Below are positions 8,238 to 14,599 of a stretch of 23,803 nucleotides of DNA, in pieces (position 1 is the stretch's first letter; each line of letters begins with the position of its first letter). The position numbers and the translations under genes are program-made. The notes beneath the pieces are model-generated. The model was given only the letters and a program-made list of their open reading frames with translations. It had not been told where the DNA came from and searched no databases. The stretch is from positions 1-23,803 of the forward strand of contig CAZFOO010000054.1 in assembly GCA_964520585.1 (NCBI GenBank), read 5' to 3'. The DNA comes from PXAP01 sp964520585. Its GTDB lineage: Bacteria > Bacteroidota > Bacteroidia > Bacteroidales > PUMT01.

Positions 8238-8534
8238 TTAATGATTATAACCGTTTTTTTCAGCCAGTTTTTTATTGATCCTCTCTTTAATCTCCTTTAT
8301 TTCCAACCTGGCCGGTTCAATGTCCCGTTCCGAATCCAAGTCATGGCCAGCTTTAATAGCCTTATCCAAAAAAAGACTCTGTTTCTCATAACGGCTGCAT
8401 GCATCGCACATCATCTTGTGAACCTTGAGCTGTAATTTTTCTTTCCTGGAAAGCTTGAAATTCAGCCCTTTCTCAATAATCTCAGTGGCTTTCAAACATG
8501 AAAGAAAAAGTGTATGCATTATTTTATTGCTCAT
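8238..8534 (-). CDS. Zinc-finger anti-sigma factor-like protein
   Basis: A soluble 98-residue protein with Cys13 in LSCLKATEIIEK and the motif His39-x3-Cys43-x2-Cys46 (HKMMCDAC). This Cys...HxxxCxxC arrangement is the zf-HC2/ZAS zinc site of anti-sigma factors, some of which sense thiol oxidation. The C-terminal half is charged and helical, with no membrane segment. It starts 86 bases after the ECF sigma gene and precedes the AhpD-like gene. The location next to a sigma factor makes binding to it the likely role. Whether zinc release acts as a redox switch is inference. Confidence 0.75.
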   Translation of the reverse strand: MSNKIMHTLFLSCLKATEIIEKGLNFKLSRKEKLQLKVHKMMCDACSRYEKQSLFLDKAIKAGHDLDSERDIEPARLEIKEIKERINKKLAEKNGYNH

Positions 8535-8620
8535 ACTGATATATATTTAATGAATTGGATTGCAGATAAATGCGATTAATCCTCAGTGTATAGTCTGTTT
8601 TTTTTTTGATCGTATTATAA

Positions 8621-9181
8621 TTAATTATCAAACCAGTTGATCTCAATACAATCCCTTAATTGTAATTTTGCCCGGTGAATGATCTGCCAGAAATTAGAGG
8701 GAGTAATGCCAATTTCCTGACAGATATCTTCACCTTTTTTATTCTCAAGAAACTTAAGCTGAATACAGGCATACCACTTATCAGGCAAGTCATCCATACA
8801 TTTTTTTAATATATTTCTAAAATCGGTGTTATCCAGCAAATGGTCTTCTTCTTCATGCCAGTCATCAGGAGTTCTCCCGTCTTTCCAACCATCTCTTTCA
8901 TTAAAGAATCGGGAAAAAACATGGTCATCTGTATTTAAGGGTTGATTAACTTTTTTCCTGTAAACATCAATGATCTTATTATTGAGTATGGAAAAAAGCC
9001 AGGTTTTGGGAGTACTGTTTCCATGGAACCCGTCAATTTTTTCGGCTGCTGCCAGAAATGTATCCTGTACCAGATCTTTGGCCAGTTCATGGTCAGATAC
9101 TTTATATACAGCCCATGAGTACAATACTCCGGAATGAGATTCAACCCATTCTTCAATTTTTATTTTCCTGGTTTTTTCCAT
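8621..9181 (-). CDS. ECF-type RNA polymerase sigma factor (TIGR02943-like)
   Basis: The protein has 186 residues. Region 2 spans about 9-75 with the core motif DLVQDTFLAAAEKIDGF and the promoter-binding segment TPKTWLFSILNNKIIDVYRKK. A linker rich in Asp and Trp follows (WKDGRTPDDW). Region 4 (about 128-186) contains LPDKWYACIQLKFLENKKG and the helix-turn-helix GITPSNFWQIIHRAKLQL. The linker and the ending resemble the TIGR02943 sigma family. The gene heads an operon with a zinc-finger anti-sigma, an AhpD-like peroxidase and a STAS-like protein, suggesting a stress regulon. Repeats at 9208-9255 lie upstream of the start and may be control sites. Confidence 0.9.
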   Translation of the reverse strand: MEKTRKIKIEEWVESHSGVLYSWAVYKVSDHELAKDLVQDTFLAAAEKIDGFHGNSTPKTWLFSILNNKIIDVYRKKVNQPLNTDDHVFSRFFNERDGWKDGRTPDDWHEEEDHLLDNTDFRNILKKCMDDLPDKWYACIQLKFLENKKGEDICQEIGITPSNFWQIIHRAKLQLRDCIEINWFDN

Positions 9182-9207
9182 ACAAAAAATTATTCTAACT
9201 ATGGTTT

Positions 9208-9255
9208 ACCAGACGAAAATACAAAAAACACCAGACATATGTAATATCTTACATA
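9208..9255. promoter_or_regulatory. Repeat structures upstream of the sigma-factor operon
   Basis: Two copies of ACCAGAC (9208-9214 and 9230-9236; GTCTGGT on the minus strand) are spaced 22 bases start to start, about two helical turns. Next to them lies the perfect 7-base palindrome TATGTAA-TATC-TTACATA (9238-9255). Both are within 75 bases of the sigma gene start and are plausible operator or autoregulated-promoter elements. They could be chance repeats. Confidence 0.35.
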
Positions 9256-9424
9256 CATAGTTCAGAATCAACTTGCATATGCTTATTTTTCAGCAATAAC
9301 AATAACTATAAATATGGATGTATTGATTTAATTTTTATCCGGATACTGTTAACAATGACTTTTTCCGGTTTCATTACGGATGCAAATCAAATGGGCAGGT
9401 GAATGCCATATTTGTTTTTATAAC

Positions 9425-9586
9425 TCAGCTTCTTTGGAGTCCTTTATGAATGGCCTGATAATCAACCGGCAATTTCTGCACATTCCTTTCAGGCAGTAAA
9501 TAGGATTGTAATCCCACACATCCTCCCAGAAAGATTCCGGCTATTGTCATCATTATCATTGTCCGCATTAATTTTATTTGATTCAT
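9425..9586 (-). pseudogene. Truncated paralogue of the OB-fold membrane protein (53 aa)
   Basis: A 53-residue frame begins MNQIKLMRTM, has a hydrophobic segment (about 9-31), then LPERNVQKLPVDYQ, and stops nine residues later after AIHKGLQRS. The segment RNVQKLPVDYQ is identical to residues 34-44 of the 157-aa OB-fold protein at 13461-13934. The preceding membrane segments also align (GGxxGL). The whole OB-fold domain is missing, and I could not find it in the following DNA in any frame. It lies 49 bases after the decarboxylase gene on the same strand. It is either a remnant of a duplication or a deliberately short membrane peptide. FLGGC could also be a lipobox. Confidence 0.6.
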
Positions 9587-9635
9587 AATATCCGTTTTTT
9601 ATAATTAACAATTATTTTCCTTAAATCACGCTCTT

Positions 9636-11066
9636 TTAAAGATACGGGACTTCGGCATTTTGATTAACCTGCTCCATCCTTTCTGCCTCGGTAAGCAGGT
9701 TGTCAAAGAAAAGATCTATGTCAGACCTCTCCAGTTCTCCATTTGCAGTGATCAGCCTGATGGTAAGAGTATCTCCGAGGTAACCGTAATTAACTATTGA
9801 TTTTCCTGATTTTCTTAATGATTCACGCAATTCGAGATTAAATTTGTTCAGATCTGTCTCCCTTTTGGGAATATAACGGAAACAGACTGCAAAGGACTGT
9901 CTGGATGTGAGAAGCTCCAGGGATGGATGTGCTTTTACTTTCTCTTCCGCTAAAACGGCCATTTCGATTGAATTTTCGATCCTCGACCGGTATCCCTCCA
10001 GTCCATAATATTTCCATGCAAACCATAACTTAACCGCATCAACCTTCCGGCCGCACTGGATCGATTTTTTGCCAAGATCCTCAATCTGGTCTATATCATG
10101 GAAAATATAATCGGCGTTAATATCTGTAATATTTTGCTGCAGGACACCCCTTTTCTTCACGAGGATAACAGAGCATATGAGCGGTATATTCATTAGTTTA
10201 TGGGGATTCCATGCAAAGGAATCCGTCTTTTCAATACCCTTCATAAGATGCCAGTGCTTTTTGCTTAATATCAGAGATCCTCCGAATGAGCCGTCTGCAT
10301 GAAGCCAGATATTACGCTTATGGCATATTTCAGAAATCTCTTCCAGCGGGTCATAAGCACCGGTAAGAGTTGTTGCACAGGTTGCAGCCACAAAAAAGGG
10401 CTGTTCGCCCCTGCTGATTGAAATATCAATCTCTTTTTTAAGCTCTTCCGGAATCATTCTGCCTTCCCTGTCAGCCTTCACCTTAATCACGTTTCTTGAA
10501 CCAATGCCAAGAACATTCGCTGCCGTATCGAACGAATAGTGAGCATGTTCATTTACAAAAGCCTTAAGTTTCAGACTGGAATCATATCCATCAGACCGGC
10601 CATCGGGAAAAACCCGGTTACGTGCAGAAAACATTGCCACAAGATTTGCATTGCTTCCACCGCTGAGAAAAATACCATCTCCCCCGCTGTAACCAACATA
10701 ACTGTTCATCAGCCGGATCATCTCTGTTTCAATAATTGTTGCCACAGGAGCCACTTCATAAGTATACATAGAAGTATTTGCCAGGGTGGCAATAACCTCG
10801 CCTATAAACGCCGGGAAGTTAAATCCGGAATAAAGCTGATTCAAAAATTGCTTGTTGCCTGTACGTACCGAATATTCAAGATATTTGTCAACCAAATCCA
10901 AAAACACTTCTTCGGTAACACCATCATCCCTTATTGCCGGATCAATTATATCAGATAACTCACCAGGCATTTTAAACTTTACAACCGGCCTTTGCATATC
11001 GCTATTGCTTCTTATGTACCGGTTTATTTTTTCAAAAGTATTTTGAAGTATAATTTCCTTATCCAT
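9636..11066 (-). CDS. Group II PLP-dependent amino acid decarboxylase, probable cysteine sulfinate decarboxylase
   Basis: The protein has 476 residues and the full pyridoxal-phosphate decarboxylase fold. NQLYSGFNFPAFIGE (76-90) and NTSMYTYEVAPV (97-108) match the animal-type GAD/CSAD pattern. His176 in EHAHYS stacks on the cofactor, Asp258 in HADGSFGG contacts the pyridine ring, and Lys290 in AWNPHK is the expected Schiff-base lysine. The family includes glutamate, cysteine sulfinate, aspartate and diaminobutyrate decarboxylases. The gene starts 7 bases after a cysteine dioxygenase gene, whose product is cysteine sulfinate. That makes hypotaurine formation the best-supported reaction, though glutamate or aspartate cannot be excluded. 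No signal peptide is present, so it is cytoplasmic. Confidence 0.85.
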   Translation of the reverse strand: MDKEIILQNTFEKINRYIRSNSDMQRPVVKFKMPGELSDIIDPAIRDDGVTEEVFLDLVDKYLEYSVRTGNKQFLNQLYSGFNFPAFIGEVIATLANTSMYTYEVAPVATIIETEMIRLMNSYVGYSGGDGIFLSGGSNANLVAMFSARNRVFPDGRSDGYDSSLKLKAFVNEHAHYSFDTAANVLGIGSRNVIKVKADREGRMIPEELKKEIDISISRGEQPFFVAATCATTLTGAYDPLEEISEICHKRNIWLHADGSFGGSLILSKKHWHLMKGIEKTDSFAWNPHKLMNIPLICSVILVKKRGVLQQNITDINADYIFHDIDQIEDLGKKSIQCGRKVDAVKLWFAWKYYGLEGYRSRIENSIEMAVLAEEKVKAHPSLELLTSRQSFAVCFRYIPKRETDLNKFNLELRESLRKSGKSIVNYGYLGDTLTIRLITANGELERSDIDLFFDNLLTEAERMEQVNQNAEVPYL

Positions 11067-11073
11067 CTCCTAA

Positions 11074-11874
11074 TTAATTTTGATTAAACAGTTCAGGGTT
11101 TTTATATTTCCCATCAATATTTTCAGGGATATTATAATATTTGTGTTCTTCCTGTGCAGGGATATTGTCAGACCCGCTCTCCTCCTGTGCAGGGATTTGC
11201 CTGCTTGGTTGCCTGACTTTCCTTAGCCGTGTTTTTTCGGAGCGGATCTTTATCAGGTTCTTGTAATCCTGCAGGGCATTCTTATCAAAAGAATTAAAAA
11301 ATTCCTGTTCCAGGATCGAATCTTCCTTACAGTCTAAAAACGCCGGTCCGTTTGTAGTAATAACCTTCTTAATTCCAGGCATATAGACCCTGGACTTTTT
11401 TGCCAGGGACCTGTTTTCCAAATCAGATCCATATACATGCAGTGAAATTATATTCTTGTTGCCGGAGTTTCCCATCATATGGATCAGGCCGCCCGTTAAG
11501 CAGGCAACCTGCCCATTTCCAAAAGGTTCAGCACTTTTAAGCCTAAGCTGACCACCTTCCAAATTGTATAGCCTGTGGGTAAAATTTCCCATAGCAATAA
11601 CACAACCCCATTGGGTTTGACCATGATCATGGATGGCAGTAAAATCACCCGGAGCCCAGCACATAAGAAATATTTTCAGCCGCTGGCTTGCATACAACAG
11701 ATGACGACCATAACTTTGATCTTCAGGATGGTTAAATGATGCAAGATGGTTAAAATCCTTTGCTGAAAATCCCATTCCGGCCACAGTCTCTTTCAGGAAG
11801 CTATAGTCCGGCGAATCAATAGCCTCAAGTTCCCGGGCCAGTTTTTGTACTTTTGAAGGTATATTCGGAATCAT
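11074..11874 (-). CDS. Cysteine dioxygenase type I with a C-terminal extension
   Basis: This 266-residue protein contains a cupin with CDO signatures. Arg57 (GRHLLY) is the likely carboxylate contact. The iron ligands are His82 and His84 in IHDHGQTQWG and His132 in LIHMMGN. The dyad His146-x-Tyr148 is in SLHVYGSD. At the position of mammalian Cys93 there is Trp89, and Cys91 lies two residues on, so the Cys-Tyr cofactor may be absent, as in many bacterial CDOs. Residues beyond about 205 are an unusual charged extension with an 11-residue tandem repeat. The reaction is L-cysteine + O2 to cysteine sulfinate. The next gene, 7 bases on, is the decarboxylase. Confidence 0.88.
   Translation of the reverse strand: MIPNIPSKVQKLARELEAIDSPDYSFLKETVAGMGFSAKDFNHLASFNHPEDQSYGRHLLYASQRLKIFLMCWAPGDFTAIHDHGQTQWGCVIAMGNFTHRLYNLEGGQLRLKSAEPFGNGQVACLTGGLIHMMGNSGNKNIISLHVYGSDLENRSLAKKSRVYMPGIKKVITTNGPAFLDCKEDSILEQEFFNSFDKNALQDYKNLIKIRSEKTRLRKVRQPSRQIPAQEESGSDNIPAQEEHKYYNIPENIDGKYKNPELFNQN
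11131..11196 (-). repeat. 33-base tandem repeat in the cysteine dioxygenase tail
   Basis: Two in-frame copies of an 11-codon unit encode IPAQEESGSDN and IPAQEEHKYYN (residues 227-248); a partial third begins IPENID. The copies match best over CCTGTGCAGGGAT on the plus strand. It is confined to the tail outside the cupin. Confidence 0.8.
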
Positions 11875-12060
11875 ATCACTAAAGTGTTAAATGTTAAATA
11901 TTTGAAGCTGTCTGTCAGGTGACTTAAATATTACTATTCTTTCTTGCCCGGTTCGAATGTTGGCAGATATATGTTAGATCAGGATAACCTCTGTAATTTG
12001 AAGACCTGTTTAGAACCTGAATCTTATTTTAATAATGCATTAAACAGAAGTACTTCCTCA

Positions 12061-12582
12061 TTAAGGCCTTATATCCTCGGTTAGCAGGACTCCCGATTCA
12101 ACATCCCATCCATATAAGATAACCTCAGAAATACCAGGGGATAAAAAGGTCCCACCATCAAACTGTACAAATATCCTTTCAACGATTACCGTGTTATTAT
12201 CCATAGAAGTATAGACTTTGAACCGTCCCTCATCAGATCTTTTAAGCCTGAAATCCTTGCTATCAAAGGAAACGAATCTGAATTTTGCGTGATCGACAGA
12301 AGTTTCAAGAATATTTATTCCGTATGAATAGCGGTTTTGTATCCAGGTTAACGGTTCGTGTACCGATCCTTTCATTTTTCTTACCCAGTAAATATTTACC
12401 GGCGAATCAACATTGAGTGTTCCGTCTGCTTCAAGTGAAACATCATAACAGATTATGTCCGCATCCCGGCTTCTGCTTATCTGAAACAAGTTATAGTCAG
12501 GATTCCCGGCGAATGCTGATGCTTTGAGTAAGCACAAGCTGCAAAAACCAAAAATGATTAATATGTTCCGCAATCTAATCAT
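12061..12582 (-). CDS. DUF4833 domain protein, exported
   Basis: The protein has 173 residues with a hydrophobic signal peptide (about 5-25, ending ASAFAG). The mature part starts NLFQISRSRDADIICYDVSLEADG, followed by VNIYWVRKMKG, a Gly-Ile-Asn turn, and a C-terminal FVQFDGGTFLSPGISEVILYGWDVESG. This matches the DUF4833 pattern found in Bacteroidota periplasmic or outer-membrane proteins of unknown function. It lies upstream of the cysteine dioxygenase gene on the same strand, but 186 bases apart, so it is probably a separate unit. A hairpin at 12674-12703 separates it from YceI. Confidence 0.75.
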   Translation of the reverse strand: MIRLRNILIIFGFCSLCLLKASAFAGNPDYNLFQISRSRDADIICYDVSLEADGTLNVDSPVNIYWVRKMKGSVHEPLTWIQNRYSYGINILETSVDHAKFRFVSFDSKDFRLKRSDEGRFKVYTSMDNNTVIVERIFVQFDGGTFLSPGISEVILYGWDVESGVLLTEDIRP

Positions 12583-12673
12583 AACTCATTTTTTTCGCAA
12601 CACTAATTGAATATGCCTCTGCGCCGTCGTTCGGAAATTCAATATTCAGAATATATCTCTTCTCCTAAACAGA

Positions 12674-12703
12674 ATCTGCTGCCGGACAGAGCCGGCAGCA
12701 GAT
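12674..12703 (-). terminator. Perfect 12-bp hairpin between YceI and DUF4833 genes
   Basis: ATCTGCTGCCGG (12674-12685) and CCGGCAGCAGAT (12692-12703) are exact inverted repeats with a 6-base loop, ACAGAG. It starts 14 bases after the YceI stop. Only a weak T-rich tail (TTCTGTTT) follows in the minus direction. A transcription terminator or mRNA-stabilising hairpin is likely. Confidence 0.6.
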
Positions 12704-12716
12704 AATAACGACTTTA

Positions 12717-13364
12717 TTAAGGATGATACTCGGTGTGGACAGTCACTTCAACAGTACCCGCAATGTTTGATGCAGGTCTACCGCTTGTAAATTCAATTCC
12801 ATAATCAGCAAGTGTAACATCAAAAACACTTTCAGCTGTAACTTGGCTCCCGTTTACCGTAACAGTGCCCTTTTCACTGATTTTATTGGTTACTCCTTTA
12901 ATAGTGAGTTCTCCCTCGATAATTGTATCATATTTGCCATTACTGGAAAAATCAATGGCATCCAGATTGGTTATCGTGCCAACCAGCCGGGCTGTTGGAA
13001 ATTGCTGAGTATCCAGAAATTTGTCCTGATTGAAATGCCTTTGCATTAATCTTTTATCAAATTCAAATCCCTGCATTGGAACAGAAAAAGCTACCTTGCC
13101 ATTTCCGGTGTTTATAGTACTTGTGGCAGAATAATTGTGAGCTTCAATATCTTCAGCCGGTGTAGAAGAGAAGAACCTGATATGCGATTTTTCACTTACC
13201 AGCCTGGCATCATCCTGAGCAGAAGCATAAACTCCGCTAAAAACAACCAAAATAAATAAAATATTAATAGATCTCAATAGTAAATCAGAATTACTATTCT
13301 CATGTATAACTCTCAGGAAAAAATTTCCATGTTTTTCGGTATTTCTTAAACTTTTACTTTTCAT
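12717..13364 (-). CDS. YceI family periplasmic protein
   Basis: The mature region (about 50-215) is a YceI-type lipocalin-like barrel. Recognisable parts are LVSEKSHIRFFSSTPAEDIEA, VPMQGFEFDKRLMQRHF, the conserved FPTARLVGTI, and LTIKGVTNKISEKGTV. It probably binds a hydrophobic ligand such as an isoprenoid in the periplasm. The ATG at 13364 puts 29 mostly polar residues before the signal peptide. A TTG at 13277 (residue 30) would give a normal signal, MRSINILFILVVFSGVYASAQ starting at that residue, so the true start may be there. It is flanked by a terminator-like hairpin on each side, suggesting single-gene transcription. Confidence 0.85.
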   Translation of the reverse strand: MKSKSLRNTEKHGNFFLRVIHENSNSDLLLRSINILFILVVFSGVYASAQDDARLVSEKSHIRFFSSTPAEDIEAHNYSATSTINTGNGKVAFSVPMQGFEFDKRLMQRHFNQDKFLDTQQFPTARLVGTITNLDAIDFSSNGKYDTIIEGELTIKGVTNKISEKGTVTVNGSQVTAESVFDVTLADYGIEFTSGRPASNIAGTVEVTVHTEYHP

Positions 13365-13420
13365 AACATTCAGATTTTAATTATTATAAACTAATTCATA
13401 CTATACAATATGTTTCTTTA

Positions 13421-13451
13421 AAAAAAGCAGTCACCTGAAGGCGGGACACTG
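13421..13451 (-). terminator. Candidate Rho-independent terminator after the OB-fold gene
   Basis: On the minus strand CAGTGTCC (13444-13451) and GGTGACTG (13429-13436) form an imperfect stem (four plus two pairs around a 2x2 mismatch). A run of T's (13421-13427 as A's on plus) follows directly. It begins 10 bases after the OB-fold gene stop. Confidence 0.5.
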
Positions 13452-13460
13452 TAAAAAATA

Positions 13461-13934
13461 CTATTTAATCAGATCGCCTTTTTCAACAGTTGCATTTACA
13501 AACATGTCAAGGTCTTCGTCATAGTAAGCACCGGATCTGATCACCCCTTTAATTGTAACCACATCACCTTCCTCCAGGTCTTTTACACTGCTATTGGTTT
13601 CTTCTGTGAAAGTGGCGCTCACCCCTGCTCTATCATTATCATTTTTCAGCAACACAACCTTCTCTCCATTATAGTTTTCAGAAACCCGTGCAACCGTACC
13701 CGAAACCTCAAGTATTCTTGATTCTCCGTCAGCCGAAAGGTACTTATGATTTGCACTGCTGATATCATTCAGGAATTCTTCGGTTAGTTCTGAGGCTGTA
13801 ACCTGGTAATCAACTGGTAATTTTTGCACATTCCTCTGGGGCATGAAGAACATGTACAATCCTGCGCCGCCCCCAATAAGTGCCCCTGTTACTACCAGTA
13901 ATATCAACACTCTGATGATTTTTTTTCGCTTCAT
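13461..13934 (-). CDS. Membrane-anchored OB-fold protein (tRNA_anti-like)
   Basis: The protein has 157 residues. After a basic start (KRKKIIR) there is one membrane segment (about 7-30), then PQRNVQKLPVDYQ, a helix (ASELTEEFLNDISSANHKYL), and an OB-fold-like beta domain. The domain includes ILEVSGTVARVSENYNGEKVV and EGDVVTIKGVIRSG. This matches the Bacteroidota OB-fold/tRNA_anti-like group, whose role is unknown; the domain should face the periplasm. It ends with TAG. A truncated relative that keeps only the N-terminal 44 residues or so lies at 9425-9586. Its neighbours are YceI downstream and DsrE upstream, both stress-linked families. Confidence 0.75.
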   Translation of the reverse strand: MKRKKIIRVLILLVVTGALIGGGAGLYMFFMPQRNVQKLPVDYQVTASELTEEFLNDISSANHKYLSADGESRILEVSGTVARVSENYNGEKVVLLKNDNDRAGVSATFTEETNSSVKDLEEGDVVTIKGVIRSGAYYDEDLDMFVNATVEKGDLIK

Positions 13935-13994
13935 TTTTATTCATATTAAAATTTAACTACTTACCCCTTCATTAATAATATTCTTTGATTTATA

Positions 13995-14064
13995 AATCCG
14001 GGAATTCCATAATCTCCAAACCATCTCTCCCTTTTGACCTAATTTGACAAGGAATCCCCGGATT
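13995..14064. repeat. Interrupted inverted repeat with 14-base arms
   Basis: AATCCGGGAATTCC (13995-14008) and GGAATCCCCGGATT (14051-14064) are inverted repeats with a single mismatch, separated by 42 bases. They fill most of the gap between the DsrE stop and the OB-fold start. The pair could fold as a large hairpin in a read-through transcript, or bind a regulator of the OB-fold gene. Confidence 0.5.
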
Positions 14065-14094
14065 GTTAATATTTAAATTCACCCTTGCATCCGG

Positions 14095-14451
14095 TTAAAA
14101 TATCAGCACAGAGTATCCTTCTATAACCAGGTTGTGCAAACTCGGGTGATTTTTATATTCATCTATCAGAGTTACTCCAGCTTTTTCGACTTGCGATTTT
14201 ACTCCAAAAGCTTCGGCACAAAAACTACAAACACCTGTAATCTGTTTTTTTAAACCCAGGTACATTGAATTTAATTTATGTTCTTCATTCTCAAGTTCCC
14301 CTATCCATTTTGAACCAGCACCCTCGAAAATAAATTTAAGGTCATCTCCATTTTCAACAGCCTCATTTGCCAGAACAAATGCATTTGATATTTTACCTAG
14401 AGCCTCCATACTTGTTGTATCTGAAAATACCACGATTGCTAATTTTGCCAT
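14095..14451 (-). CDS. DsrE family protein
   Basis: This 118-residue protein of a single alpha/beta domain begins KLAIVVFSDTTSMEALGKISNAF, with FIFEGAGSKWIGEL in the middle and Cys75-x-x-Cys78 in VCSFCAEAFGVK near the position of the DsrE active cysteine. It ends with LIDEYKNHPSLHNLVIEGYSVLIF. DsrE-like proteins carry sulfane sulfur or act in small-molecule sulfur transfer, but most Bacteroidota members are uncharacterised. It is 160 bases upstream of the OB-fold gene on the same strand. The nearby sulfur enzyme (cysteine dioxygenase) is suggestive, but there is no direct link. Confidence 0.8.
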   Translation of the reverse strand: MAKLAIVVFSDTTSMEALGKISNAFVLANEAVENGDDLKFIFEGAGSKWIGELENEEHKLNSMYLGLKKQITGVCSFCAEAFGVKSQVEKAGVTLIDEYKNHPSLHNLVIEGYSVLIF

Positions 14452-14523
14452 AATTATTCTTATTTAGTTTAATTATTATTTAATTGAAATTTATCTTAAT
14501 GGTCGCGGATAAATAATAAACCT

Positions 14524-14539
14524 GACATATGATTATGTC
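14524..14539. promoter_or_regulatory. Short palindrome upstream of the DsrE gene
   Basis: GACATA-TGAT-TATGTC is a perfect 6-base palindrome with a 4-base centre, about 73 bases before the DsrE start and 61 bases after the barrel gene stop. It could be an operator or a weak terminator; it is short enough to be chance. Confidence 0.3.
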
Positions 14540-14599
14540 GATTTTTAATATTTCTTTAATAATCCGATGGTTGGGGAATAATTAAATGCAATTACTGTT

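Noticed and set aside
11972..12085. 37-codon plus-strand frame before the DUF4833 3' end
   Set aside because: It is short, has no hydrophobic pattern or motif, and overlaps the end of the DUF4833 gene.
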